16,758 nucleotides of DNA from Actinomycetota bacterium (GTDB lineage: Bacteria; Actinomycetota; Humimicrobiia; Humimicrobiales; Humimicrobiaceae). The translations under genes and the position numbers were made by a program. The stretch spans positions 1 through 16,758 of the forward strand of contig VGAU01000010.1 in NCBI GenBank assembly GCA_016870675.1. Reading direction: 5' to 3'. Positions 1 to 8,792 of this stretch are shown here, one piece after another; the stretch's first letter is position 1; each line of letters opens with the position of its first letter. Below the pieces are notes generated by a model. It made no database searches. It saw nothing but the letters and a program-made list of their open reading frames with translations, and was not told the origin of the DNA.

Positions 1-981
1 AAAGAAGAGCATAGCAACACGAGAAGAATTCTCTCTGCTACCTATGGCAAACACACCTGTCATTTTTACAGCTATAACCTTCGGGTAACAATCATTTCTT
101 TCTCTATATCGATCTATATCCTGTTCAATGCTTTTTAAATCCTCTACAAATAACATCTCCGGTCCTGCATAAAGAATATGATCAGGGGTATAGGAAGAAT
201 GAACTTTTTGAAATGAAGCGCTGTCTTTAACGGCAGCGCTGATCTCAGTGTTGTATTCAAATGTGATATATGCATCTTTAAAGGCAGAATAGTTTTTTAT
301 TCGTCTGCATACTTTTTCCATTACTTCTTTATTGATCCTGGTTAAATAAAAATCAGGCTCACGGACAATCTGTTTTTTTAAGGTTCCTATTACATAGTTA
401 TGAATGGTTTTAATCCCTCTAGTAGTTTCAGCCCCCACAAACATACCATGATTTTCAATAAGGATAATATCTGGTAGTGACTTGTACTTTTTTTCATGCT
501 CTGCCAGCTGGGTTTTAATTAATTTTGCCAGGATATATCCAGGGTTTACTGAAGAAATCCACATACACCGGGTATTAAATAACTTTTCTGCCATCTGGCG
601 GCCGTTTTTACTGCAAGTCAATCCATTAACTATAGTCGGATGGGTGTGGATGACATATTTCTGGGGCAGTACAGCATGCAGCAGTGATTCAACGCTGGGG
701 CGTTTTTCTTCCCCACTGGCACGTGAGTCCATAAGATCCTGTAGGGCCTGCTTCTCTCTTAAGTCAACATCAGCCGGATACTCCTTTTCCCATATCCTGT
801 TTAAAGTGTTCCTCTCCAGTTTTACAAATCCGTCTTTTCCAATAGATGCCAGTTTAAAACCGGAAGCTTTAACATAAAGGTACTTATTATCCTTATAAGA
901 TGTATTGCCGCCCCCGGCCAGTAAAAAGCTTGGGTCTTTTCCATAAAAACGAGAAATTCTAACCAGTTCTTTTATACTCAT
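1..981 (-). CDS. RhaD-like class II aldolase (3' end outside window)
   Basis: Last visible gene of the long operon. It starts with ATG at 981, 26 bases after the E1 gene, with only a weak AGAGA ribosome site, and stays open for 327 codons to the window edge. Class II aldolase landmarks are present: GGGNTS near residues 23-28, KASG at 38-41, Glu98 in SVESLLHA, the metal-binding pair His112/His114 in HTHP, and a third His at 178 in ENHGMFVG. Family knowledge: such enzymes cleave ketose-1-phosphates (rhamnulose-1-P, fuculose-1-P) into DHAP and an aldehyde using zinc. The sequence type resembles the aldolase half of bifunctional rhamnulose-1-phosphate aldolase/alcohol dehydrogenases rather than E. 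coli RhaD. Residues about 236-327 match the N-terminal part of the SDR gene of the same operon. A fused SDR domain could follow beyond the edge; this cannot be seen. Exact substrate is inferred only. Confidence 0.85.
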   Translation of the reverse strand, partial: MSIKELVRISRFYGKDPSFLLAGGGNTSYKDNKYLYVKASGFKLASIGKDGFVKLERNTLNRIWEKEYPADVDLREKQALQDLMDSRASGEEKRPSVESLLHAVLPQKYVIHTHPTIVNGLTCSKNGRQMAEKLFNTRCMWISSVNPGYILAKLIKTQLAEHEKKYKSLPDIILIENHGMFVGAETTRGIKTIHNYVIGTLKKQIVREPDFYLTRINKEVMEKVCRRIKNYSAFKDAYITFEYNTEISAAVKDSASFQKVHSSYTPDHILYAGPEMLFVEDLKSIEQDIDRYRERNDCYPKVIAVKMTGVFAIGSRENSSRVAMLFF

Positions 982-1007
982 ATTTCTCTTATACAAATTA
1001 AAATAAA

Positions 1008-3470
1008 TTATATACCAAATCTGTACCTTCGCCTGAGCTCACCTGCGCTCTGATTTGTCTTTGCAGTATACCCGGTCAGGGGCATGATATTTTCATGAAT
1101 AGCATCCAGTATCCACTCTTTCTGGGGGAAAAAGATATCTTCCAGCTCTGGAGCAGGGGTAATCCAGTTCCTGGAACCTATAACCACAGGAGAAGCATCC
1201 AGTAAGTCAAAGGCGAGTCTGGCAATATTGGCAGCTACGTTATGCATATAGGAACCCCTTTCCACAGCCTCCGAGCCCAGCAAAACCTTACCAGTCTTCT
1301 TAACAGATTCTAAAATTATATCATAGTCCAGTGGGACAATACTTCGCAAATCAATAACTTCAACACTTATCTTATAGTCCTTTTCCAGGATTTCTGCAGC
1401 TTCCAGGGCTGTATAAAGAAATGGGCCGGAGGAAAGGATAGTAATATCCCTGCCCCTTTTTCGTACAGAAGGCTCACCAAAATTTACCTCGTAGTATCCT
1501 TCAGGGACTCCTCCTTCATTAAAGAGCTCCGGGTAATCATATATTTTCTGGCTTTCAAAAAAGATCACTGGATCACATTCTGCAAGCGCCTTATTCATAA
1601 GTCCCTTGGCATCATAGGGAGTTACAGGATAAACAACTTTAATACCGGGAATATGGTTCACTATAGTTGACCAGTCCTGGGAGTGCTGGGCTCCATATTT
1701 TGCTCCAATAGAAATTCTAACCACTACCGGCATTTTTAAAATACCAGCAGACATGCTCTGCCATTTTGACAGCTGGTTAAATATCTCATCACCTGCGCGC
1801 CCTAAAAAATCACAGTACATAAGTTCACAGACAACACGGCCTCCTTCCAGCCCGTAGCCTACAGCAGCCCCTACAATCCCTGCTTCAGAAATAGGGGTAT
1901 TAAAAAGGCGGTGATAAGGCAGAGCCTCTGTCATACCACGATATACAGCAAACGCACCTCCCCAATCTCGATTCTCTTCACCAAAAGCAATCATAGTAGG
2001 ATCAATATAGAAGCGATGCATCATAGCCTCAAAAACTCCATCCCGGAAGTTAAAAGCTTTCATTTTGGGAACCGGATTTCCCTTTTCGTCAAATCCTTTC
2101 CTTACCTTGCTGCGGATCTGCACCACTCTTGGGTTTTCCTCCAGGGGATGATTCACTTCCGGAGCTCTTTCGCTGAAGCGCTCCACTTTTTTATTGGAAA
2201 ACATAATCGTACCAATATATTCCGATCGGCTGTCCATACGAGGAGAAATTTTAATATCAACTGCTAGCTTGAACATTTCAAATAACATATCATCCACAAC
2301 TTTTTTTATTTCCTCCAGTTCCTCCTCAGTCATGATATGGTGAGAAACCATTTTATTCCTGAAGGCTCCAGTAGCATCTGCTTTTTCCCATCTTTCAATT
2401 TCCTCTTTAGTCCTGTAGCTTGAAGCATCCGATGGTGAATGGCCGCTGATACGGTAGGTAACCGTATCCAGCAGAACCGGTCCCAGACCCTTGTCTAAAA
2501 TTTTTCTTTTTCTTTTCATAGCATCAATAACGGCCAGAGGATCGTATCCATTGACTCTTTCTGCATGCATCTCGTCGGGATTAATACCGGCTCCAAGTCG
2601 GGCTAGTATTTTGAACCCCATAGTCTCGCCGCCTGTCTGACCACCCATTCCATAATGATTGTTCATACAGTTAAAAATAAGAGGCAGTCCCCCGCCCAGA
2701 TTTTTATCCCATAGGGTCCGGTATTGCTCCATAGTGGCAAAACAAATTCCTTCCCATACGGGACCACATCCAAAAGAACCATCGCCAATATTAATAATAA
2801 CGATACCAGGAGCACGGTTAACCCGTTTATATAAAGCGGCCCCCGGGCCAATAGAGCCGGAACCACCTACAATCGCATTGTTAGGATAAATGCCAAAGGG
2901 AGGGAAAAAGACATGCATAGAACCGCCTAACCCTTTATTCAAACCTGTCTTCCGGGCAAAATTTTCTGCATAAGTGCCATAGATTAAAAATTTTCTGGCC
3001 AATTCTTTGTAACTGCCCTGGTGATTTTTTCCCACTACCTTAAGTATTGAACCATCCATATAGCTCTTCATAATATCAATTAGCGCCCCGTCACTTAGTT
3101 TCCTTATGGCAGAGAGACCCTTTGCCAGGACTTCGCTGTGACTCCTATGAGAGCCATAAATATGATCGCAGATATCCAGGGTGAATGCCTGTCCTACAGC
3201 TGCTGATTCCTGGCCAATCGAGAGATGAGCCGGCCCTTTGTGATTATATTCAATTCCCCTGTATGCACCCTCCTTTTTTATTTTATCCAGAATTGTTTCA
3301 AATTCACGCAAAACACACATATCATGATAGATAGCTTTAAAATCATCCTTTGAAAAAAGCTTTTTCTCTTCATCTATTGATTTGTTATAAGCATTTACCT
3401 CTATAGGTTTAAATTCAATTTTATCTTTCGCAAAAACAACTTCAGGTATTATTTCAATAGACTTCGGCAT
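1008..3470 (-). CDS. Fused E1 alpha-beta, thiamine-diphosphate 2-oxoacid/acetoin-type dehydrogenase
   Basis: An 820-residue protein joining both E1 subunits. The alpha half (about 45-410) has the ThDP/Mg motif starting GDGS at 229-232 and ending NN at 270-271, GGSMH at 182-186, and the HSPSD loop at 344-348. The beta half (about 470-820) has the conserved Glu529 in ISEAG, His596 in QHSQDW, and DLRSIVPLD near 707. It would decarboxylate or cleave an alpha-keto substrate and pass the acyl group to lipoyl-E2. Oddities: the spacing inside the ThDP motif is about 12 residues longer than in usual E1 alpha chains, about 40 extra residues lie between 118 and 180, and a linker of roughly 60 residues joins the halves. 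Start ATG is preceded by GGGAGGT about 11 bases upstream; the gap to E3 is 19 bases. Substrate may be pyruvate, another 2-oxoacid, or an acyloin such as acetoin; sequence inspection does not decide. Confidence 0.9.
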   Translation of the reverse strand: MPKSIEIIPEVVFAKDKIEFKPIEVNAYNKSIDEEKKLFSKDDFKAIYHDMCVLREFETILDKIKKEGAYRGIEYNHKGPAHLSIGQESAAVGQAFTLDICDHIYGSHRSHSEVLAKGLSAIRKLSDGALIDIMKSYMDGSILKVVGKNHQGSYKELARKFLIYGTYAENFARKTGLNKGLGGSMHVFFPPFGIYPNNAIVGGSGSIGPGAALYKRVNRAPGIVIINIGDGSFGCGPVWEGICFATMEQYRTLWDKNLGGGLPLIFNCMNNHYGMGGQTGGETMGFKILARLGAGINPDEMHAERVNGYDPLAVIDAMKRKRKILDKGLGPVLLDTVTYRISGHSPSDASSYRTKEEIERWEKADATGAFRNKMVSHHIMTEEELEEIKKVVDDMLFEMFKLAVDIKISPRMDSRSEYIGTIMFSNKKVERFSERAPEVNHPLEENPRVVQIRSKVRKGFDEKGNPVPKMKAFNFRDGVFEAMMHRFYIDPTMIAFGEENRDWGGAFAVYRGMTEALPYHRLFNTPISEAGIVGAAVGYGLEGGRVVCELMYCDFLGRAGDEIFNQLSKWQSMSAGILKMPVVVRISIGAKYGAQHSQDWSTIVNHIPGIKVVYPVTPYDAKGLMNKALAECDPVIFFESQKIYDYPELFNEGGVPEGYYEVNFGEPSVRKRGRDITILSSGPFLYTALEAAEILEKDYKISVEVIDLRSIVPLDYDIILESVKKTGKVLLGSEAVERGSYMHNVAANIARLAFDLLDASPVVIGSRNWITPAPELEDIFFPQKEWILDAIHENIMPLTGYTAKTNQSAGELRRRYRFGI

Positions 3471-3489
3471 TGTAACGCTTTACCTCCCT

Positions 3490-4833
3490 TTATTTTATTT
3501 GACAAATTACCTCTTTTATAGCCTCTGAAACTGTTGGGTGGGGGAAAACTATTTCCTTAATATCCTCTACACTCATTTCCATTTCTATAAAAGCAGCTAT
3601 CCCATATATCATTTCACTGGCCACCCCTCCAATTATATGGACACCCAAAATTTCATGATACTGGCTCCCTGTAAGTACTTTCACATATCCCTGCTTTTTT
3701 TCGTTTTCAGCTACAAAGCGACCTGATATATTCAGAGGCAGTATATTTTTTTTATAATTAATCTCTTCTTGCTGCAGCATCTGTTCTGTCATTCCTGCAG
3801 CCGCCACCTCAGGATGGGTATAAATAACATTAGGAATTGCCTTATATCGCATCACATCCTTTTTCCCGAACATATTATTCACTGCCACAATTCCTTCTCT
3901 GGCAGCTGCATGGGCTAACAGACATCTGCCTGTAACATCGCCGCATGCCCAGACACCAGGAACACTTGTCTTTCCCTGCAGATCTGTTTTTATTCCCTTG
4001 GTATCGTAAAGCATCCCAATCTCATCCAATCCAATATTTTCCAGATTGGGCAGTCTGCCAGTGGCATTAAGAATGATCTCACTTTGTATTGCTTCAATAT
4101 TTCCATTTTCACCTTTGTAGGAAATTCCCTCTTTGTCGATACTAGTAACTATGCTGGAAAGAGCAAAATCAATACCCTTCTTTTCAAGACTTTTAAGTAA
4201 ATAAGAGGCTATTTCTGTATCCATTTGATAAGCAATATGGGGAAGCATTTCGATTACTTTTACCTCTGTTCCCATTTCATTAAAGAAATAAGCAAATTCC
4301 AGTCCTATTGCCCCTGCTCCAATAATAGTCAGGGATTTTGGGATCCTGTTCAGTTCTAAAATAGCTGTTGCATCCAATACATGGGGAGAATCAATGCCCT
4401 CAATGGGAGGTACAGCCGGCCTGGAGCCAGTGGCGATCAGGATATTTTTTGCCTCATAATCTTTTTTATTAACAGTCATAGTATTTTTAGCTATAAGGTG
4501 CCCTTCGCCCCATATTGTTTCCACACCACTTCGCTTCAATTTACCTTCGATACCTTTTGTCAGTAAGGATACAACCTCCTTTTTCCACTTCTGAATCTGC
4601 CCGTAGTCTATATCCGGTTTTCCAGCTTTTATACCATAATTTTCTGCCTCTCTTAATACCTGCAATATCTTTGCAGAATGTAGTAAGGTTTTTGTGGGAA
4701 TGCAGCCTGAATTCAGACATATTCCCCCGATATGCTTCTTTTCAATTAAAGCCACCTTTTTACCCATTTCCCCTGCATGTGCCGCTGCTTCATATCCTCC
4801 AGGACCGGCGCCCAATACTATTAAATCGTACAT
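3490..4833 (-). CDS. lpdA: Dihydrolipoamide dehydrogenase (E3)
   Basis: Flavoprotein of 447 residues that reoxidises dihydrolipoyl-E2 and makes NADH. The N-terminal FAD fold has GAGPGGYEAA from residue 8. The redox-active disulfide is Cys39/Cys44 in GGICLNSGC. The NAD-binding fold has GAGAIGLEFA near residue 172, and an ACGDV FAD motif is at about 296-300. The C-terminal dimer interface supplies the catalytic pair His432/Glu437 in FPHPTVSEA. Length and all catalytic residues are normal for the family, so it should be active. The start ATG has a strong AGGGAGGT site immediately upstream. It sits 18 bases after E2 and 19 before E1, so it is the dedicated E3 of this complex; it might also serve other lipoyl systems of the cell. 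The gene symbol is generic for the family. Confidence 0.95.
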   Translation of the reverse strand: MYDLIVLGAGPGGYEAAAHAGEMGKKVALIEKKHIGGICLNSGCIPTKTLLHSAKILQVLREAENYGIKAGKPDIDYGQIQKWKKEVVSLLTKGIEGKLKRSGVETIWGEGHLIAKNTMTVNKKDYEAKNILIATGSRPAVPPIEGIDSPHVLDATAILELNRIPKSLTIIGAGAIGLEFAYFFNEMGTEVKVIEMLPHIAYQMDTEIASYLLKSLEKKGIDFALSSIVTSIDKEGISYKGENGNIEAIQSEIILNATGRLPNLENIGLDEIGMLYDTKGIKTDLQGKTSVPGVWACGDVTGRCLLAHAAAREGIVAVNNMFGKKDVMRYKAIPNVIYTHPEVAAAGMTEQMLQQEEINYKKNILPLNISGRFVAENEKKQGYVKVLTGSQYHEILGVHIIGGVASEMIYGIAAFIEMEMSVEDIKEIVFPHPTVSEAIKEVICQIK

Positions 4834-4851
4834 AATACCTCCCTATCACCC

Positions 4852-6174
4852 TTAAATATTTAATCCGGCAATATTTTCGAAGTTTTCGATATTGTCTTTT
4901 AAAGCCACCAGAAACCGCGCAGCTGGTGCCCCATCGATTACCTGGTGATCTACAGTTAAACAAAGTTTTATATGTTCAATAAATTGCACCCCTTCACCTG
5001 TTTTGACAGGTTTTAAATCTATGTTGCATATTCCTAAAACAGCCACCTGTGGGGTGTTGAGAATCGGTGTAAAATATTCAATACCCATACCCCCTATATT
5101 TGTCGTTGTAAAGGTACCTCCTGTTAAATCGTCAGGAGCTATATTTCCTGACACAGCCTCATTGGAGAGCTTTTCCACAGCCAGGGAAAGTTCTTTTAAA
5201 GAGAGCTTTTGCGCACTCCTGACAACCGGCACCATTAATCCCCGGGATGTATCGCATGCAAAGGCTAAATTGATATCCTCATACTGGTACACTTTGCCAC
5301 CAATAAATTCAGCATTTAATTCAGGATGAGACACAAGTGTACAAATAACAGCGTAAATAACCATATCATTAATGGTTATATTAGGTATGGAATGCTCAGT
5401 TATTATACTTTTAATTTTTTTACGCAGAGATAATATAGCATCAGCCCGGGCAGAGACAGTAATTGTATACTGTGCGGTCTCCATAAGAGAGGAATGCATA
5501 TGCTTAGCAATAGTAGAACGGATAGTGGATAATCTTTTACCTGGCTGCCTCAAGTCCTCCCTGATAATCATGCCGCCAGTACCACTGTATGTACCCTTGT
5601 GTGTCCAGCCTTCATCCAGTAATTTCCCTGCCAGACTTGAGAATCGGGGAGTAGTATGGAAATATTTGATTGCATCCCTTTCCAGTATTCTGCCATGCGG
5701 ACCACTACCAATAATACCATCCAGTTTAACACTGTGTGTTTTGGCAAATTGTTTTGCCCTTGGACTTATCCCCCCGGATGTCCAATCCTCTTCTTTAACT
5801 GCTTGCTGGTCTACTACAGTTTCTTTTTCAACTACCGGTATTTCTATTTCTTCTTTATCTTTTTCTTTAACCGGCTGCTCGGGCGGCGTCTTTTTTACTT
5901 CTTCAGATTTAGGTCTGTAGGATTCAAAATCTTCACCCTGGCTGCCTATCACGGCAATATTTGTCAGTACGGGAACTATATCTCCCTCTGTAAAAAAGGT
6001 TCCCAGGAGAATACCGCTGTCAGGAGCATCCACTTCAAAAGTAGTTTTATCAGTCTCAATTTCAAGCAGTATATCACCCTTTTCTATCTTTTCACCCTCT
6101 TTCTTTTTCCAAGAGCTAATAATACAAGATTCAACTGTATTTCCCAACTTGGGGATTATAACCGGTGTAGCCAC
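4852..6174 (-). CDS. Dihydrolipoamide acyltransferase (E2) with one lipoyl domain
   Basis: E2 core of the complex, 440 residues. There is one N-terminal lipoyl domain (about 3-77) with the lipoylated Lys43 in EIETDKTTF. A charged Glu/Lys/Pro linker (about 85-130) follows, then a peripheral-subunit-binding domain (about 134-170, GGISPRAKQFA and GSGPHGRI). The catalytic domain (about 212-440) has the active-site signature DHQVIDG with His410 and Asp414. It moves the acyl group from E1 to CoA. The start is GTG: an AAGGAGG site at 6186-6180 lies five bases before it, while the ATG just upstream is out of frame. A single lipoyl domain is common in Gram-positive and acetoin-type E2 proteins. It is 14 bases after the alcohol dehydrogenase gene. 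Acyl specificity (acetyl or other) is not evident. Confidence 0.93.
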   Translation of the reverse strand: MATPVIIPKLGNTVESCIISSWKKKEGEKIEKGDILLEIETDKTTFEVDAPDSGILLGTFFTEGDIVPVLTNIAVIGSQGEDFESYRPKSEEVKKTPPEQPVKEKDKEEIEIPVVEKETVVDQQAVKEEDWTSGGISPRAKQFAKTHSVKLDGIIGSGPHGRILERDAIKYFHTTPRFSSLAGKLLDEGWTHKGTYSGTGGMIIREDLRQPGKRLSTIRSTIAKHMHSSLMETAQYTITVSARADAILSLRKKIKSIITEHSIPNITINDMVIYAVICTLVSHPELNAEFIGGKVYQYEDINLAFACDTSRGLMVPVVRSAQKLSLKELSLAVEKLSNEAVSGNIAPDDLTGGTFTTTNIGGMGIEYFTPILNTPQVAVLGICNIDLKPVKTGEGVQFIEHIKLCLTVDHQVIDGAPAARFLVALKDNIENFENIAGLNI

Positions 6175-6179
6175 TTCAT

Positions 6180-6186
6180 CCTCCTT
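6180..6186 (-). promoter_or_regulatory. Ribosome binding site of E2 gene
   Basis: On the minus strand the sequence AAGGAGG lies five bases before the GTG at 6174. This near-perfect site decides the GTG start of the acyltransferase over the overlapping out-of-frame ATG. Confidence 0.8.
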
Positions 6187-6188
6187 GA

Positions 6189-7451
6189 TTATATTTTTTC
6201 AGCATTTGCCAATAAATATTCCTCTGCTTCTAAAGACCAGAGTCCCCTATTATTTTTTGTGATATGGTAAAGCTCCTTAAACAGGGGATTTTTATCCTGC
6301 AAATTTTTAAAATCTTCTATTGCTGTCAGATCCAGCTTTATGTTGGTATAAATTAATTTTTTTCCACCCGGAATTTGAGGAAGGTTTATAATAGTATCTG
6401 CCACTGCGTCCATTCCCCCGATATGAGTTATCATCACAGCAGGTTTCACCAGCTTTTGCCCCATCAAATTTAAAGCTATCCTCATATCCTCTGTATTCCC
6501 GCCGCTGGTACCAGCAATATGCGTTGAGCTGTAATGGACATTATAAAAATTAATTCTTGCAGTAAACTGTGGGTTGTTGGGACCCGCAAAAAAATTGAGG
6601 CAGCCATGGGGTTTGAGAATAGCATCTCCCATTTCAACAAGAGATTCCACAGGAGCAAAAACAAACACATCATCAAAACCTTTACCCCCTGTGTATTCCA
6701 GAAGATGGGCTCTTATATCATTTATCTTTAAGGAATTTATATATACCAGTTTTACACCTTCCTCCTCTGCTTCCAGGGGTGGGAAAATGCTTTCTGCCCA
6801 CTTAAGGCGTTTTTCATCAATATCTAGCACCACAAGGAGCAAGGGTTTATTTTCCGAATGAATGGCGCAGTCCAGGGCTCCCAGCCCCATAGGTCCTGCA
6901 CTGGCAAGCAAAGCCATGTTACCCCCCCTTTTAATCCCCATATGATGAACATGGGAACCGGGTGTCGTATGATAGCTTGCGTTAAAGGCTCCGACAATAC
7001 AGGACATAGGTTCAGACAAAGAAGCAGGAAAATAGCCCTCACCATCATATTTTAACAGGCACTGACATTCCATTACCTCATTGGGTATGATAATGTAGCT
7101 AGCATTACCCCCCATGTACCTGTAAGAATATCCCGGGGCAGCAAGGCTTCCTTTATAGTTTAAAGCCGGTTGTATGGAAAACTTATCACCGGGGAAAAAC
7201 TGTCCCTGCCACTTTTTACCTACTTCAATAATGTTGCCGCTAAATTCATGGCCAATGATAATTGGATTTTCACTAATGTCTGCAGGCACCCGTTTATGAT
7301 CAGCTCCCTGTTCTGCCGCTTTATGGCAAGACATACAGATACTATTAGAAACGATATGGGCCAAGATCTCATCTTCCTTTAAAGGTGGGAGTTCAAATTC
7401 TTCCATCCGTAAATCATATTTACCATATAACCGTACAGCTTTTGTTTTCAT
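6189..7451 (-). CDS. Zinc-binding medium-chain alcohol dehydrogenase, SorE-like (sugar-phosphate dehydrogenase candidate)
   Basis: A 420-residue medium-chain dehydrogenase. Candidate catalytic zinc ligands are Cys39 (or Cys42) in SICMSC, His68/Glu69 in IIGHEFSG, and Glu147 in SEPMSC. The nucleotide-binding fold starts near 177 with ASAGPMGLGALD. The cluster of four cysteines that binds a structural zinc in many family members is not seen around 90-120. Overall it resembles L-sorbose-1-phosphate reductase (SorE) type proteins, somewhat longer than typical alcohol dehydrogenases. Expected role: NAD(P)-linked interconversion of a polyol or ketose phosphate hydroxyl group with a ketone. Its ATG overlaps the stop of the PHP gene in ATGA, suggesting translational coupling, and E2 begins 14 bases after its end. 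The family call is firm; the substrate is not. Confidence 0.85.
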   Translation of the reverse strand: MKTKAVRLYGKYDLRMEEFELPPLKEDEILAHIVSNSICMSCHKAAEQGADHKRVPADISENPIIIGHEFSGNIIEVGKKWQGQFFPGDKFSIQPALNYKGSLAAPGYSYRYMGGNASYIIIPNEVMECQCLLKYDGEGYFPASLSEPMSCIVGAFNASYHTTPGSHVHHMGIKRGGNMALLASAGPMGLGALDCAIHSENKPLLLVVLDIDEKRLKWAESIFPPLEAEEEGVKLVYINSLKINDIRAHLLEYTGGKGFDDVFVFAPVESLVEMGDAILKPHGCLNFFAGPNNPQFTARINFYNVHYSSTHIAGTSGGNTEDMRIALNLMGQKLVKPAVMITHIGGMDAVADTIINLPQIPGGKKLIYTNIKLDLTAIEDFKNLQDKNPLFKELYHITKNNRGLWSLEAEEYLLANAEKI

Positions 7452-8749
7452 ACTCTTTCCCTTACTCTATTTTTACCCGCTTTTTTAAATACCTGAATTC
7501 GTTCATTTAAATCCGGGTATTTTTTTATCATCTTTTTTGAGAAAAGACCTTCATTTAAATCTTCCTCTACCCTCTTTTCATGGCCAATTAATGCCCATGC
7601 TGCATCCACAAGATTATGCAGCTCCGGGTTTTTCAGGATTTCACAGATAAAGGACTGCCTGGGAGAATTAATATCCTCACCACTAATTTGAAAAAAGCCA
7701 TATTTTTTACATAAGCCCTGGATACGTTTTATCTGGGCCATACTATTCCTCGTAGGCACATAAGTAACAGCCTTAAAACCCAGCTCTTTGATCACATCAA
7801 AGAGTAATTCCAGGTAATCATCTTCAAATTTCTGAGCCTTTTTATCACCAGTTACAGATTCAGTAATATCGCCTAAATAGGAATATGCAGATATAGACCC
7901 TGTTTCATCAGCCAGGGCCAGAACATCATTTACATCAGGGCACTCTGTAGTTGCATTAATATAAAAAAGTTCCACTAGACTGCTTTTTAAGACATGGAGA
8001 ATATCATAGGCATAGAAATTATTTTTTTTATCTTCCAGGTAGGCAAGGTTTTTCTTTGAAATTTCTATTTTTAGCTTATGCTGTAAAAACTCAATCACTT
8101 CCCTTCCTTTTGAGAATTTTGCCATTATCTTCCGGGCAAGAGCAAAAAGGATATGCCTTTCTGTTATGGTACCTCCCTGCAGAGCATAGGAAAGAGGCAG
8201 GACATCCAGATCAAAATCCAAAGATAATGAAACAGGTTCTAATATCTCATTCAAACGCTGTACCATTAACAGGTTTCGTTTATTCCGCTCCTCTCTGTAA
8301 GGGGCAAAAAAGGAATTTATCCTGTCAATCTGGTTATCAGAAACTCCATAAATAATTATGTAAGCTACAGACCTCTGATCAGGATTATTTATACGTCTGC
8401 TCTTAAGGAGAGTTTTTGAAAAATCCGCCCTGCATTCCACCCCTTTAGTGGTAGGAATCCCTGCTATCTCACCTGCCTTAATAAATTCCCTGGCACCACT
8501 GATGGTATCATGATCCATGATGCCTGCGATTTGCAATCCAGAGCGAAAGGCCATCCATATGGACATAGCAGGTGTATAATATGAAAAGGAGAAGGTTGTA
8601 TGGATATGGTTATTAATATAATAATCCATCTGCTTTCTTGGCAGCTGTTCAGCCTTTTCCTCTTCCAGAATCGACCTTAAATTATCCAGACGCTTTTCAG
8701 GCTCCCTGTCATTTAAAAGATCCCGGTATTTTATGATTTCCCTCTCCAT
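7448..8749 (-). CDS. PHP-domain protein, probable metal-dependent phosphoesterase
   Basis: A polymerase-and-histidinol-phosphatase fold protein of about 433 residues. Counting from the upstream ATG at 8761, the metal-binding motifs are His52/His54 in NHIHTT, Asp83/His84/Asp85 in MDHDT, Glu109 in KGVECRAD, and a late Asp in GEDINSPRQ. The PHP metal centre therefore looks intact. A helical N-terminal extension of about 45 residues precedes it. I chose the ATG at 8749 because GGTGG lies a few bases before it; the ATG at 8761 (four residues longer) has no visible ribosome site. Known PHP proteins hydrolyse phosphate esters such as histidinol phosphate, nucleoside 3',5'-bisphosphate or cyclic phosphates. 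In this operon it may act on a sugar-phosphate intermediate. I do not recognise a characterised subfamily. Confidence 0.8.
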   Translation of the reverse strand: MEREIIKYRDLLNDREPEKRLDNLRSILEEEKAEQLPRKQMDYYINNHIHTTFSFSYYTPAMSIWMAFRSGLQIAGIMDHDTISGAREFIKAGEIAGIPTTKGVECRADFSKTLLKSRRINNPDQRSVAYIIIYGVSDNQIDRINSFFAPYREERNKRNLLMVQRLNEILEPVSLSLDFDLDVLPLSYALQGGTITERHILFALARKIMAKFSKGREVIEFLQHKLKIEISKKNLAYLEDKKNNFYAYDILHVLKSSLVELFYINATTECPDVNDVLALADETGSISAYSYLGDITESVTGDKKAQKFEDDYLELLFDVIKELGFKAVTYVPTRNSMAQIKRIQGLCKKYGFFQISGEDINSPRQSFICEILKNPELHNLVDAAWALIGHEKRVEEDLNEGLFSKKMIKKYPDLNERIQVFKKAGKNRVRERV

Positions 8750-8792
8750 TTCTACCACCATATTTAACTGTATTGAATAATTGTGATTTACC

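Noticed and set aside
482..877. Plus-strand open frame of 131 codons
   Set aside because: Antisense to the class II aldolase, whose metal-binding motifs are clear on the minus strand; no family resemblance on the plus strand.
5372..6270. Plus-strand open frames of 182 and 204 codons opposite the E2 gene
   Set aside because: They lie antisense to a fully conserved acyltransferase, lack ribosome sites and encode Ser/Phe-rich text typical of shadow frames.
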